64,000 bases of DNA from Nocardioides sp. L-11A. GTDB lineage: Bacteria > Actinomycetota > Actinomycetes > Propionibacteriales > Nocardioidaceae. A program made the position numbers and the translations under genes. The DNA lies in NCBI GenBank assembly GCA_029961745.1, contig CP124680.1, forward strand, positions 2,604,001 to 2,668,000. Direction: 5' to 3'. This document shows, in pieces, positions 8,426 through 16,964 of the stretch (within the stretch, counting starts at the first letter, position 1; the number at the start of each line of letters is the position of its first letter). The notes under the pieces were generated by a model that ran no database searches, was not told where the DNA came from, and saw only the letters and a program-made list of their open reading frames with translations.

Positions 8426-9658
8426 ATGACCGCGTCGCAGGGAGGCTTCGCCATCGGCTTCGAGAGCCGTCCCTGGCGCAGCGACCCCGACCAGTCGGCC
8501 TCGCGCCGCCAGCGGCTGACCGCGCGCGGGCCCTACCAGGCCGCGGTTCCCGCACGCATCGCCGACCTTCCGGTCCGGGTGGGCGCCGAGGTCCAGGCCG
8601 AGGCGGAGGACGCGGTTCGAGAGATCACCCGCTTCGACGCCGAGGTCGGCGCCCTGGCGGCGCGTCGGGCCGAGGTCGAGGGTGAGGACGTCGCCACCGA
8701 GCTGGCGCCGCTGGCGGCGGTGCTGCTGAGGACCGAGTCCGCCTCGTCCTCGGAGATCGAGGGCGTCACCGCGGGAGCCCGAGCGCTGGCGCTCGCCGCG
8801 ATCGAGGCGAAGGCCGGCCCCAACGCCCAGCTCGTCACCGCCAACGTGGTGGCGATGCGGCGCGCGGTCGAGCTCGCCGACCAGATCAGCGTCGAATCGA
8901 TCCTGGCCGCCCACGACGCGCTCCTGGCCGGGCACGAGTACGCCGCCCCCGGCCGGCTCCGCACGACCCAGGTGTGGATCGGCAGCAACGCGATCAGCCC
9001 GCACGCGGCCTCGTTCGTCCCGCCGCACCATGCGCGGGTCGAGGACGCGATGCGGGACCTGATCGCCTTCGTGGTCCGCGTCGACCTGCCCGTCCTGGTC
9101 CACTGCGCGATTGCGCACGCCCAGTTCGAGACCATCCACCCCTTCAACGACGGCAACGGCCGCGTCGGTCGGACCCTGGTGCACGCGATGCTGCGCCGCT
9201 CCGACGTCACCCGCCGCCTGACCGTGCCCGTGTCCGCGGGCCTGCTGACCGACACCGCGGCGTACTTCGACGCCTTGACCGCCTACCGCGACGGTGACGT
9301 CGAACCCATCGTCCAGCAGTTCGTCAGCGCCTCCTTCCGCGCGGTGGGCAACGGTCGCCAGCTCGTCGCCGAGCTGGAGCAGGTGTACGACGGCTGGACC
9401 GACCGCCTGGCGTCGCGGCGAGGCTCCGCGGCGCGACGGCTGCTCCCGCACCTGCTCAACCAGCCGGCCGTCACCGTCGCCCACGCCCAGGCCGCGACCG
9501 GCGTCGCCCTGTCCGCCGCCCAGCGGGCGGTCGAGCAGCTGGCCGCTGCCGGGATCGTCGATCCCGTCGGCACCGGCAGGCGCAACCGCGTCTGGCTGGC
9601 CCAGGAGGTGATCGACGCGCTCGACGCCTTCGCCGAGCGCGTCGGGCGTCGAGGCTGA
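8426..9658 (+). CDS. Fic-family protein (AMP transferase) with C-terminal winged helix
   Basis: A 410-aa Fic protein. The active-site motif HPFNDGNGRVGR begins at His238 and matches the complete HPFx(D/E)GNGRxxR consensus, so catalysis (usually AMP transfer from ATP to a target hydroxyl) is expected. An inhibitory alpha-helix motif of the (S/T)xxxE(G/N) type is at about residues 108-113 (SSEIEG), upstream of the core, placing it in the N-terminally inhibited class II. The final 100 residues look like a winged-helix DNA-binding domain (AQAATGVALSAAQRAVEQLAAAGIV). The ATG lies 6 nt after TAGCAT and beside a 30-bp palindrome. No toxin/antitoxin partner is adjacent. Targets unknown. Confidence 0.88.
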   Translation: MTASQGGFAIGFESRPWRSDPDQSASRRQRLTARGPYQAAVPARIADLPVRVGAEVQAEAEDAVREITRFDAEVGALAARRAEVEGEDVATELAPLAAVLLRTESASSSEIEGVTAGARALALAAIEAKAGPNAQLVTANVVAMRRAVELADQISVESILAAHDALLAGHEYAAPGRLRTTQVWIGSNAISPHAASFVPPHHARVEDAMRDLIAFVVRVDLPVLVHCAIAHAQFETIHPFNDGNGRVGRTLVHAMLRRSDVTRRLTVPVSAGLLTDTAAYFDALTAYRDGDVEPIVQQFVSASFRAVGNGRQLVAELEQVYDGWTDRLASRRGSAARRLLPHLLNQPAVTVAHAQAATGVALSAAQRAVEQLAAAGIVDPVGTGRRNRVWLAQEVIDALDAFAERVGRRG

Positions 9659-9663
9659 CGGGC

Positions 9664-9703
9664 GCCGCTCACCCGCTCGAGGTCATCGAGGCGGGAGAGC
9701 GGC
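9664..9703. terminator. bidirectional hairpin between convergent genes
   Basis: GCCGCTC (9664-9670) and GAGCGGC (9697-9703) pair, and after one mismatch CCCGC pairs with GCGGG, giving a 12-bp stem. It lies between the fic stop and the 3' end of the convergent nuclease-like gene, as expected of a shared terminator. Confidence 0.5.
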
Positions 9704-9753
9704 GTCACCGCGAGTGCCGTGGCCGCGGGCAATGCAGCCGAGAGCGGACGACG

Positions 9754-10479
9754 TCAGCAGGGGCCCCAGGCGCCGCGCGCGTGTGCCTGAGCCTGCTGCT
9801 GGGCCTTCCGGTAGGCCTTGACCCGCTTGAACTTCTTGCCCTTGTGGAAGTAGAGGCTGACCCAGCCCTTCTTGAGCATCAGCTTGCCGATGTCCTTCCC
9901 GCCCTTGTCGATGTAGCGAAACAGCCGACCGTCGATGATCTTGTCGGGCTGCGACGGATCCGACGTCAGCACGATCTTGGCGCCCTTCGGGAGCAACGAG
10001 CTGAGAGTCGCCTTGGACTCGGCCACGCCGCAATGGCCCGCCTTGAAGGGGGCGGCGAACCCCATCACCTCGACCAGGGGCCGTCGACCCGAGGGAAGCC
10101 GCACTCTCACGGTGTCGCCGTCGATGACCTTCACGACTCTCACCGCCTGTCGAACGGTCTTGCCCGCGCCGCCGCTGCCGCCACTGCCGGTGCTGTGGCC
10201 ACTGCCCCCACTCGCACCACCCGTGGAACTGGAGCAAGGGCACGGGTTCGAGTCGCAGGCAATGCCGTCGCCGTCGCGGTCGAGCCCGTCAGGGTCACTG
10301 TTGGGTCCGCCGTGGTTGACGAAGTAGTTCTGGGCTGCTGCTTGGTTGGGGAAGTCGTCGCAGTTCATGTCCTTCGCCGCTGCTGCGGCGGTCGAAGCTT
10401 GCGCGGTTGCGAGAGTGAGTGCGGTGCCGGCGATGCTCAGCGCGAACGTCGCGAAGAGAGCCGTGATCGAGCGGTACAT
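9754..10479 (-). CDS. secreted Excalibur / thermonuclease-fold protein with degenerate active site
   Basis: A 241-aa exported protein. A signal peptide occupies about residues 1-29. An Excalibur-type calcium-binding motif follows (DRDGDGIACD, about 67-76) with CPC at 80-82, then a Ser/Gly linker, then a staphylococcal-nuclease-like beta barrel from about residue 113 (VVKVIDGDTVRVRL). The family usually carries a conserved Arg, Asp and Glu in a VRLIGIDAPE-like segment; here the matching segment is VEVMGFAAPFK, so those three residues appear lost, while DGRLFRYI keeps a later Arg. It may bind rather than cut nucleic acid. The ATG at 10479 is chosen for the signal peptide; no strong Shine-Dalgarno is seen. 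Confidence 0.75.
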   Translation of the reverse strand: MYRSITALFATFALSIAGTALTLATAQASTAAAAAKDMNCDDFPNQAAAQNYFVNHGGPNSDPDGLDRDGDGIACDSNPCPCSSSTGGASGGSGHSTGSGGSGGAGKTVRQAVRVVKVIDGDTVRVRLPSGRRPLVEVMGFAAPFKAGHCGVAESKATLSSLLPKGAKIVLTSDPSQPDKIIDGRLFRYIDKGGKDIGKLMLKKGWVSLYFHKGKKFKRVKAYRKAQQQAQAHARGAWGPC

Positions 10480-10885
10480 GAGCGCGAGGCTAGGAGGCGG
10501 CCTCCGACCGAGGTGGCGGTTTCGAGTTCGTTTGTTGTTCGGATGACAAGTTCCGAGCGAACTGTCTGCGGCAATGCGAGAAGTGCTCCTCGACCGCGGT
10601 GCTCGGGGCCGAGGCGCGGTTGGCACGCGCTGAGAAGTTGACCGCGCAAACAACGGTGGCAACCGGGGTCGTGGGCGAACAGTTGGTCGCGGCAGCGTCT
10701 CGCTGACCGTTTGAGGTGTTGGCGGGCGAGATCCACACGCACGGTTCGAGCGTGAAGCTGCACCTGCCGGACTGAGTTTCGGGCGTCGGGAGCGTTCGGC
10801 TCGAGAACGACGAAGGCCCCGGTTTGATAACCGGGGCCTTCGCTTCGATCCGAATCTGAGTTTGGATACATGTCCTACATGTGAC
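10480..10885. other. intergenic region between nuclease-like gene and glnA
   Basis: About 400 bp with no protein-like frame on either strand. The only clear element is the glnA terminator hairpin at 10811-10842. Any promoter for the minus-strand nuclease-like gene must lie in 10480-10800, but I could not pick one with confidence. Confidence 0.5.
10811..10842 (-). terminator. terminator hairpin of glnA
   Basis: CGAAGGCCCCGGTT (10811-10824) pairs perfectly with AACCGGGGCCTTCG (10829-10842) around a 4-nt loop. This 14-bp stem lies 44-75 bp beyond the glnA stop on the minus strand and fits an actinobacterial terminator without a long U-tract. Confidence 0.75.
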
Positions 10886-12307
10886 TCAGATGTCGTAGTA
10901 CAGCTCGAACTCGTGAGGGTGCGGCCGCAGCTGCACGGGAGCGATCTCGTGCTCGCGCTTGTAGGACACCCACGTCTCGATGAGGTCGGGGGTGAACACA
11001 TTGCCGACGGTGAGGAAGTCGTGGTCGGCCTCGAGCTCGTCGAGCACGGCGCCGAGCGAGGTCGGCACCTGGGCGATCTCGGCCATCTCGTCCGGCGGGA
11101 GCTCGTAGATGTCCTTGTCGACCGGGGCGGGCGGCTCGGTCTTGTTCTGGATGCCGTCGAGGCCGGCGAGCATCAGGGCCGAGAAGGCGAGGTAGGGGTT
11201 CGCCGACGGGTCGGGGAAGCGGGCCTCGACGCGCTTGGCCTTGGGGTTGCTGCCGGTGATCGGGATCCGGATCGACGCGGAGCGGTTGCGCGAGGAGTAG
11301 ACCAGCGAGATCGGGGCCTCGTAGCCGGGGACCAGGCGGTGGAAGGAGTTCACCGTCGGGTTGGTGAAGGCGAGCAGCGCCGGGGCGTGCTCGAGGATGC
11401 CACCGATGTACCAGCGGGCCATGTCGGAGAGGCCGCCGTAGCCGGTCTCGTCATAGAAGAGCGGCGAGCCGTCCTTCCACAGCGAGGAGTGCACGTGCAT
11501 GCCCGAGCCGTTGTCGCCGAAGATCGGCTTCGGCATGAAGGTGACGGACTTGCCCTGCTCCCAGGCGGTGTTCTTGATGAGGTACTTGAACTTCATCACG
11601 TCGTCCGCGGCCTTGAGCAGCGTGTCGAAGCGGTAGTTGATCTCCGCCTGGCCGGCAGTGCCGACCTCGTGGTGGGCGCGCTCGACCTGGAGGCCGCAGG
11701 TCTCGAGGTTCTTGACCATGTCGGCGCGCAGGTCGCTGTAGTGGTCGTACGGCTCGACGGGGAAGTAGCCACCCTTGAGGCGGGTCTTGTAGCCGCGGTT
11801 GGTGTCGTCGGCCTTGCCGGAGTTCCACCAGCCCTCGACGGAGTCGATGTGGTAGTAACCCTCGTTGACGCCGGTGGAGTAGCGGACGTTGTCGAAGATG
11901 TAGAACTCGGCCTCGGGCGCGAAGAACGCGGTGTCCGCGATGCCGGTGCTGCTGAGGTACGCCAGCGCCTTCTTCGCGATATTGCGCGGGTCGCGGGAGT
12001 ACGCCTCGCCCGTGATCGGGTCGTGGATGAAGAAGTTCACGTTCAGCGTCTTCGACCGGCGGAAGGGGTCGATGTACGCCGTGGTCGGGTCGGGGAAGAG
12101 CGACATGTCCGACTCGTTGATCGCCTGGAAGCCACGGATCGAGGAGCCGTCGAAGCCCAGTCCGTCGTCGAAGACGGACTGGTCGAAGGACGAGGCCGGC
12201 ACGGTGAAGTGCTGCATGACACCGGGCAGGTCGCAGAAGCGGACGTCGATCATCTCGACGCCCTCGTCCTTGATGTACTTGAGCAGCTCTTCGCTGTTGT
12301 TGAACAT
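10886..12307 (-). CDS. glnA: type I glutamine synthetase
   Basis: A 473-aa GlnA, making glutamine from glutamate, ammonia and ATP; cytoplasmic dodecamer in this family. Diagnostic segments: [35 protein letters not shown], the ATP-site motif [27 protein letters not shown], and [20 protein letters not shown] with the Tyr that is adenylylated in type I-beta enzymes. Closest in layout to M. tuberculosis glnA1. The start is supported by GGAGGA 6 bases upstream. A GlnR-type box (12434-12471) and a leader hairpin (12320-12342) precede it, and a strong terminator follows. Nitrogen control is therefore expected at transcription and by adenylylation. Confidence 0.97.
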   Translation of the reverse strand: MFNNSEELLKYIKDEGVEMIDVRFCDLPGVMQHFTVPASSFDQSVFDDGLGFDGSSIRGFQAINESDMSLFPDPTTAYIDPFRRSKTLNVNFFIHDPITGEAYSRDPRNIAKKALAYLSSTGIADTAFFAPEAEFYIFDNVRYSTGVNEGYYHIDSVEGWWNSGKADDTNRGYKTRLKGGYFPVEPYDHYSDLRADMVKNLETCGLQVERAHHEVGTAGQAEINYRFDTLLKAADDVMKFKYLIKNTAWEQGKSVTFMPKPIFGDNGSGMHVHSSLWKDGSPLFYDETGYGGLSDMARWYIGGILEHAPALLAFTNPTVNSFHRLVPGYEAPISLVYSSRNRSASIRIPITGSNPKAKRVEARFPDPSANPYLAFSALMLAGLDGIQNKTEPPAPVDKDIYELPPDEMAEIAQVPTSLGAVLDELEADHDFLTVGNVFTPDLIETWVSYKREHEIAPVQLRPHPHEFELYYDI

Positions 12308-12319
12308 TCGTTCCTCCTC

Positions 12320-12342
12320 GGCACGTCTCCTACGGACGTGCC
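12320..12342 (-). promoter_or_regulatory. hairpin in the glnA leader next to the ribosome binding site
   Basis: GGCACGTC (12320-12327) and GACGTGCC (12335-12342) form a perfect 8-bp stem with a 7-nt loop, 2 nt upstream of the glnA Shine-Dalgarno (complement of 12312-12317). The position suggests an effect on translation or mRNA stability; no known riboswitch is recognised. Confidence 0.4.
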
Positions 12343-12433
12343 CTCAGGCGTTACCCGACGGGGGTGTGGTCGGTCGCGGCAGACGGTCCGCGCCTGTGCG
12401 GAGCGCCGCTGACAGCAACTTACCGGTCGCGCA

Positions 12434-12471
12434 GTTTCCCACCCATGACCGCTTTGTTTCCGGAATGTAAC
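12434..12471 (-). promoter_or_regulatory. GlnR binding site upstream of glnA
   Basis: Read on the minus strand, the site is GTTAC, GAAAC, GTCAT and GAAAC, each separated by 6 nt, giving the 38-bp architecture of the actinobacterial GlnR box (gTnAC-n6-GaAAc twice). It lies about 127-164 bp before the glnA start, a usual activator distance. Only the third element departs from consensus (GTCAT for GTnAC). Confidence 0.75.
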
Positions 12472-12517
12472 AAGATGCCCCACGCGGGGTGACGGTCGTC
12501 CGAACGACGGTCCCGCC

Positions 12518-12523
12518 TAGGCT
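12518..12523 (+). promoter_or_regulatory. -10 box for leaderless RDD gene
   Basis: TAGGCT sits 7 nt before the GTG start at 12531, so transcription probably begins at or next to the start codon. Confidence 0.55.
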
Positions 12524-12530
12524 GGGACGC

Positions 12531-12956
12531 GTGCCACGTGTCGCTGATGTGAACATTCCCTCGGTCCCCACCGCCTCCTGGGGACGCCGCATCCTGGCGC
12601 TGTTGGTCGACTGGACCCTGTGCACCCTGGTGGTCATCGTGGCGTTCGGCCTCGACGACTACACCGAGCCCGGCTCGACCGCCTCGTTCCTGGTCCTGCC
12701 GGTGTACGTCGTCGAGTCGGCCCTGCTCACCTGGCTGGCCGGCGGCTCCGCGGGCAAGCTGCTGACGGGCCTGTGCGTCGTGCCGGCCGACGGTCACCTG
12801 CGTCGTCTCAACCCGTTCAAGGCGCTGCTGCGGCAGGTGATGATCGCGCTGGTCATCCCGCCGCTCGTGTTCCGTGCCGACGGCCGAGGTCTGCACGACA
12901 TCCTCGCGGGCACGTCGACCATCACCTTCGCGACGCTGCGCACCCTGGTGAAGTAG
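12531..12956 (+). CDS. RDD-family membrane protein
   Basis: A 141-aa membrane protein with the RDD domain: ASWGRRILALLVDWTL at the first transmembrane segment holds the Arg and Asp that name the family, then SAGKLLTGLCVV and a final segment near DGRGLHDILAGT. About three to four membrane spans. Function of the family is largely unknown, with transport or ion exchange proposed for some members. The GTG at 12531 is chosen over an upstream start because of the TAGGCT -10 box 7 nt before it. The gene sits between glnA and the DUF4191 gene as in M. tuberculosis (Rv2219A position). Confidence 0.85.
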   Translation: MPRVADVNIPSVPTASWGRRILALLVDWTLCTLVVIVAFGLDDYTEPGSTASFLVLPVYVVESALLTWLAGGSAGKLLTGLCVVPADGHLRRLNPFKALLRQVMIALVIPPLVFRADGRGLHDILAGTSTITFATLRTLVK

Positions 12957-13000
12957 AGGTCGGGCCAGCCCCAGGAGGCTCGCCCGTACCCCGCGGTGGC

Positions 13001-13717
13001 TCAGCGGCCGCGGAGGTTGCCGCGCATGCCCTTCATCGAGGTGGGCACCGGGCCGCGGGGGAGCGGCACCTTCGGGCGCTGGGCGTCGAGGGCGCGCAGC
13101 CGCTGGCGGATCTCGGTGATCTCGGCCGGCTTGACCTGGCGGCCGAGCTTCTGGACGTGGCGGACGAGCTTGTTGAGCGGGACCTGCCCCTCCTCGCTGC
13201 CGACCAGGATGTCGTGCACCGGGTAGTCGCCCGCGACCCGCTCGTGCTTCTTGTGCTCGCTGAGCATCAGCGCCTTCAGCCGGCCGGGGTTGCCCTCGCC
13301 GACGAGGACGATGCCCGGAGGGCCGACCACGCGGTGGACCATGTCCTGCTGCTTGGTGAAACCGACGACCTCCTCGATGACCCAGCCGCGGCGCAGCATG
13401 GTCAGCGCGCGGGCGGCGGCGCCGAGCTGGCCGTCGAGCCGGGCGAACGCCGCCTTCTGGGCGCGGCGGCCGAAGACGATCATCAGCGCGAGCAGGCCGA
13501 TGAGGAAGGTCGAGATGCCGGCGAGGATCCAGCTGAAGACCGAGTTGTTGTGGGGCAGGACCAGGCGGAACAGCGCCAGGCCGAGACCGCCGAAGACCAG
13601 GAAGGAGCCGAGCATCCACCAGCGGATCGCCGGGTCGACCTCCCGAGACATCTTGTAGGTCTCGATGATCTGCCGGCGGCGGCTCAGCGTGGACGGATCG
13701 ACAGGCGTGTTCGACAT
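13001..13717 (-). CDS. DUF4191 membrane protein
   Basis: A 238-aa protein with two adjacent membrane segments (about residues 33-52 and 60-82) followed by a soluble C-terminal domain rich in basic residues. It corresponds by position and layout to M. tuberculosis Rv2219 and the actinobacterial DUF4191 family, whose function is unknown. It starts 19 bp before the end of lipA on the other side (lipA lies directly upstream on the same strand), so it is probably the last gene of the lipB-lipA transcript. Convergent with the RDD gene. Confidence 0.85.
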   Translation of the reverse strand: MSNTPVDPSTLSRRRQIIETYKMSREVDPAIRWWMLGSFLVFGGLGLALFRLVLPHNNSVFSWILAGISTFLIGLLALMIVFGRRAQKAAFARLDGQLGAAARALTMLRRGWVIEEVVGFTKQQDMVHRVVGPPGIVLVGEGNPGRLKALMLSEHKKHERVAGDYPVHDILVGSEEGQVPLNKLVRHVQKLGRQVKPAEITEIRQRLRALDAQRPKVPLPRGPVPTSMKGMRGNLRGR

Positions 13718-13753
13718 GGGGTGCTGCGGTCTCCTCAGGCGGAACGGCGGACG

Positions 13754-14698
13754 TCAGGCGGTCGCTTCGGCGCGCGCGTCCCGCGCGGCCATCGCCTGAC
13801 GATACAGACGTCCGGCCCGGTACGACGAACGGACGAGCGGTCCGGACAGGACGCCGCTGAACCCGATCTCCTCGGCCTCGGCGGCGAGCTCGACGAACTC
13901 CTCGGGCTTGACCCAGCGCTCGACGGGGTGGTGCCGGACCGAGGGCCGCAGGTACTGGGTGATCGTGACGAGCTCGCAGCCCGCGTCGTGCAGGTCACGC
14001 AGCGCCTGGGAGACCTCCTCGCGGGTCTCGCCCATGCCGAGGATCAGGTTCGACTTGGTGACCAGCCCGAAGGCGCGGGCCTGGGTGAGGACGTCGAGGG
14101 AGCGCTCGTAGCGGAACGCCGGGCGGATACGCTTGAAGATCCGCGGGACCGTCTCGACGTTGTGGGCCAGGACCTCGGGACGCGACTCGAACACCTCGGT
14201 GAGGAGGTCGGGGACGCCGTTGAAGTCGGGGATCAGGTTCTCGACGCCCGTATCGGGGTTGAGGTCGTGGATGGCACGCACCGTCTCGGCGTACAGCCAG
14301 GCGCCGCCGTCGGGGAGGTCGTCGCGCGCGACGCCGGTGATCGTGGCGTACTTGAGCCCCATCGTCTGCACCGACTCCGCGACCCGGCGCGGCTCGTCGC
14401 GATCCAGCGGCTGCGGCTTGCCGGTGTCGATCTGGCAGAAGTCGCAGCGCCGGGTGCACTGGTCGCCACCGATGAGGAAGGTGGCCTCCTTGTCCTCCCA
14501 GCACTCGAAGATGTTGGGACAGCCGGCCTCCTGGCAGACCGTGTGGAGCCCCTCGGACTTCACCAGCTTCTGCAGGGCGGTGTACTCCGGGCCCATCTTC
14601 GCCTTGGTCTTGATCCACGACGGCTTGCGCTCGATCGGGGTCTCCGCGTTGCGGACCTCCAGGCGCAGGAGCTTGCGCCCCTCGGGTGCTGAACTCAC
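13754..14698 (-). CDS. lipA: lipoyl synthase
   Basis: A 314-aa radical-SAM enzyme inserting two sulfurs into protein-bound octanoyl groups. Two iron-sulfur sites are visible: the auxiliary cluster cysteines in [12 protein letters not shown] and the radical-[12 protein letters not shown]. The C terminus carries the conserved RSSYRAG with the Ser that ligates the auxiliary cluster. Length is standard. It follows lipB by 4 bp on the minus strand, so the two lipoate steps are co-transcribed, close to the lipoylated E2 gene at 16965-18746. Confidence 0.96.
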   Translation of the reverse strand: MSSAPEGRKLLRLEVRNAETPIERKPSWIKTKAKMGPEYTALQKLVKSEGLHTVCQEAGCPNIFECWEDKEATFLIGGDQCTRRCDFCQIDTGKPQPLDRDEPRRVAESVQTMGLKYATITGVARDDLPDGGAWLYAETVRAIHDLNPDTGVENLIPDFNGVPDLLTEVFESRPEVLAHNVETVPRIFKRIRPAFRYERSLDVLTQARAFGLVTKSNLILGMGETREEVSQALRDLHDAGCELVTITQYLRPSVRHHPVERWVKPEEFVELAAEAEEIGFSGVLSGPLVRSSYRAGRLYRQAMAARDARAEATA

Positions 14699-14702
14699 TG
14701 CG

Positions 14703-15440
14703 TCAGCCTACTCCGCGGGCGGGATATCCCAGCACCGGGACCGCCGCCTTGGCCGGGTCCGGACGCGGCTCGTAGTCGGGGGTGGGGACGTAGGGCCCCC
14801 ACGCGAGCAGGTCGGCCAGGTGCCGGCGTACGGCGTCCAGGACCTCGCGCACGGGTACGTCGCGTCCCAGCTCGGCGCTCAGTGAGGTGACGCCCGCGTC
14901 GGAGATGCCGCAGGGCACGAACCTGTCGTACCAGCTCAGGTCGACGTCGCAGTTGAGCGCGAAGCCGTGCATCGCGACGCCGTTGCGCACTCTGATGCCG
15001 ATCGCCGCGATCTTCCGTTCGCCGCCCCGCTCGTCCGCCTTGAGCCACACGCCGGTGCGGCCCGGGATCCGGGCCGTGGTGACGCCGAACTCGGCGCACA
15101 CCGCGATGATCGCCTCCTCGAGACGGCGGACGTAGTCGACGACCTTGACGTGGTCGGCCAGCCGGACGATCGGGTAGCCGACCAGTTGGCCGGGGCCGTG
15201 GAAGGTGATCTTGCCGCCGCGGTCGACCTCGATGACCGGGGCGCCGCCGGGGTCGGCGGGACGCTCGTGCGCCTCGGTGCGGCGGCTGGCCGTGAAGACG
15301 GGCGGGTGCTCGACGAGGAGGACGGTGTCGGTCAGCTCGCCGGCGACGACCTGCGCGTGCAACGCGCGCTGCAGATCCCACGCCGTGACGTAGTCGATGA
15401 AGTCGGGCCCGAGTCCGTCCTCGCGGAAGGTCAGCGTCAC
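14703..15440 (-). CDS. lipB: octanoyl-[acyl carrier protein]:protein N-octanoyltransferase
   Basis: A 245-aa LipB, moving octanoate from acyl carrier protein to lipoyl-domain lysines. It shows [29 protein letters not shown], the catalytic Lys in [12 protein letters not shown] and the catalytic Cys in FVPCGI. The frame runs further upstream, but the GTG at 15440 lies 7 nt after a TAGGCT -10 box and gives the normal N terminus ([22 protein letters not shown]). It is the first gene of lipB-lipA. Confidence 0.95.
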   Translation of the reverse strand: MTLTFREDGLGPDFIDYVTAWDLQRALHAQVVAGELTDTVLLVEHPPVFTASRRTEAHERPADPGGAPVIEVDRGGKITFHGPGQLVGYPIVRLADHVKVVDYVRRLEEAIIAVCAEFGVTTARIPGRTGVWLKADERGGERKIAAIGIRVRNGVAMHGFALNCDVDLSWYDRFVPCGISDAGVTSLSAELGRDVPVREVLDAVRRHLADLLAWGPYVPTPDYEPRPDPAKAAVPVLGYPARGVG

Positions 15441-15447
15441 GTCGTCG

Positions 15448-15453
15448 AGCCTA
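15448..15453 (-). promoter_or_regulatory. -10 box for leaderless lipB
   Basis: TAGGCT on the minus strand, 7 nt before the GTG at 15440. Confidence 0.55.
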
Positions 15454-15511
15454 CTCCGGCGCCTGTGGATGACCGGATGCGCCTGTCGGAGGTCCGGGAC
15501 AGGATCGGAGC

Positions 15512-16123
15512 ATGCAGATCTCGGCCGCACGCACCGCCCTCGCCGGGACCGCCGCCGTCCTCGTGACGATCGCCGTGGTGGTCGCCGGCGTGCTGCTGCG
15601 GCCCGGGCGGTCGGCCCCCGCCGCGCCGCCACCGGAGGGGCCGGTCGTCGTCCTCGGTCCCGCGGCCGGTCGGGTCGGCGCCGCGCGTGCGGTGGGTGCG
15701 CTGGCCGTGCTCCGCGACTGGGACCGCGCGCGGTCACGGGCCTGGGCGCGGGGCGATCCGGCCGCGCTGCGGCGGCTCTACGTCGCCGGCTCGTCGGCAG
15801 GCGCCCGCGACGTGGCGATGCTGCGTGCCTGGCTGCGTCGGGGGCTGCGGGTGGAGCGCCTGGAGATGCAGGTCCTCGCGGTGGAGCTGCGGCGGCGGAC
15901 GGACCGGCGGGTCGTGCTGGTGGTCACCGACCGACTGGCCGACGGGGCCGCGATCCGGGCCGGCCCAGGGGAGCCGACGGCGCTGCCCCGCGACGGGCCG
16001 ACGACGCGGCGTCTCGTGCTCGTCCACGCCGGGGCGCGATGGCTGCTCGCGTCGGCTCAGCCGGCCGAGCCGCGGAGTCCGGTGGCGAGCACGGCGTCCA
16101 CGTCGGCGTCGGCGAAGCGATAG
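15512..16123 (+). CDS. hypothetical membrane-anchored protein
   Basis: A 203-aa protein with one N-terminal membrane segment (about residues 10-30, [20 protein letters not shown]), a short Pro/Ala stretch, then a soluble Arg/Ala/Leu-rich domain of about 150 residues, presumably outside the cell. AGGATCGGAG lies just before the ATG. I do not recognise the family. Its last 67 bp overlap the 3' end of the convergent epimerase gene, so its final residues (Ser/Ala-rich) are doubtful as conserved sequence. Divergent from lipB. Confidence 0.65.
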   Translation: MQISAARTALAGTAAVLVTIAVVVAGVLLRPGRSAPAAPPPEGPVVVLGPAAGRVGAARAVGALAVLRDWDRARSRAWARGDPAALRRLYVAGSSAGARDVAMLRAWLRRGLRVERLEMQVLAVELRRRTDRRVVLVVTDRLADGAAIRAGPGEPTALPRDGPTTRRLVLVHAGARWLLASAQPAEPRSPVASTASTSASAKR

Positions 16124-16956
16124 CCGAGGTCGAGCAGCGCGGCCGGCCGGAGGTTGAGCGAGCCCAGCACCTCGTCGGCCATCGGGCCGGCGGCGAGCCG
16201 GATCGCGGCGGCCGGCGCGGGCAGCAGGGCCGGGCGGTGGACCAGCCGGGCCAGCGCGCGGGTGAACTCGGCATTGGTCGGCGTGACCGGCGCGCACAGG
16301 TTGACCGGTCCCGCCGCGGTCGGGTGCTCGACGAGGTGGGTCGCGGCGCCGACCCAGTCACGCAGCGAGATCACGGGGTAGTGCTGCCGACCGCTGCCGA
16401 GCCGCCCGCCCAGACCGGCGAGGAACTGCAGGCGCTGCTGCCGCAGCGGCGGGTTGCTCCGGTCCTGGACCGGCGCGGTGCGCAGCAGCACGACTCGGGC
16501 GCCTGCCTCGGTCGCGGGGTGCGCGGCCGCCTCCCACTCCCGGCACACCCGGGTGAGGAGAGCGTGGCCGCGGGTGTCGGAGGCCTCGGTGAGCTCGGCG
16601 GGGCCGTGGTCGCCGTACCAACTGACGCCGGAGGCGTTGATCAGGGCCGGCGGTGAGGGTGCGTCGACGATGGTGCCGGCGAGCAGGCTGGTGGTGGCGC
16701 GCCGGCTGGTGAGGACGTCGTGCGCCCACTTCTTCGAGTGGGGGTTGCCGATCAGGGGCGCGCCCGCGAGGTTGACGACGACGTCGGCGGACCGGACCAG
16801 CCCGACGTCGACCACACCGCCCTGCGGGTCCCAGCGGGACTCGCCCCGCTCCGGGGCGCGCCGGACCAGGCAGGTGACCTCGTGGCCCCGGCCGCGCAGC
16901 TCGGTGACGAGCCGGCGGCCGAGGAAGCCGGACGAGCCGGCGACCACGACGTGCAC
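16057..16956 (-). CDS. NAD-dependent epimerase (TIGR01777 / DUF1731 type)
   Basis: A 299-aa SDR-type protein. The nucleotide-binding motif GSSGFLGRRL is at the extreme N terminus, NLAGAPLIGNPHSKKW follows, then GVSWYGDHG, VLLRTAPVQ and ISLRDWVGA. The C-terminal part ([26 protein letters not shown]) is the DUF1731 tail. It corresponds to M. tuberculosis Rv2216 by position. The frame is open upstream, but the GTG at 16956 puts the Rossmann strand at residues 1-6 as usual. Substrate unknown. It lies 8 bp downstream of the E2 stop and is probably its operon partner. Confidence 0.85.
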   Translation of the reverse strand: MHVVVAGSSGFLGRRLVTELRGRGHEVTCLVRRAPERGESRWDPQGGVVDVGLVRSADVVVNLAGAPLIGNPHSKKWAHDVLTSRRATTSLLAGTIVDAPSPPALINASGVSWYGDHGPAELTEASDTRGHALLTRVCREWEAAAHPATEAGARVVLLRTAPVQDRSNPPLRQQRLQFLAGLGGRLGSGRQHYPVISLRDWVGAATHLVEHPTAAGPVNLCAPVTPTNAEFTRALARLVHRPALLPAPAAAIRLAAGPMADEVLGSLNLRPAALLDLGYRFADADVDAVLATGLRGSAG

Positions 16957-16964
16957 GGGTGGCC

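Noticed and set aside
8426..9658. Fic gene as a toxin-antitoxin module
   Set aside because: The inhibitory motif is within the same protein and no small antitoxin gene is adjacent.
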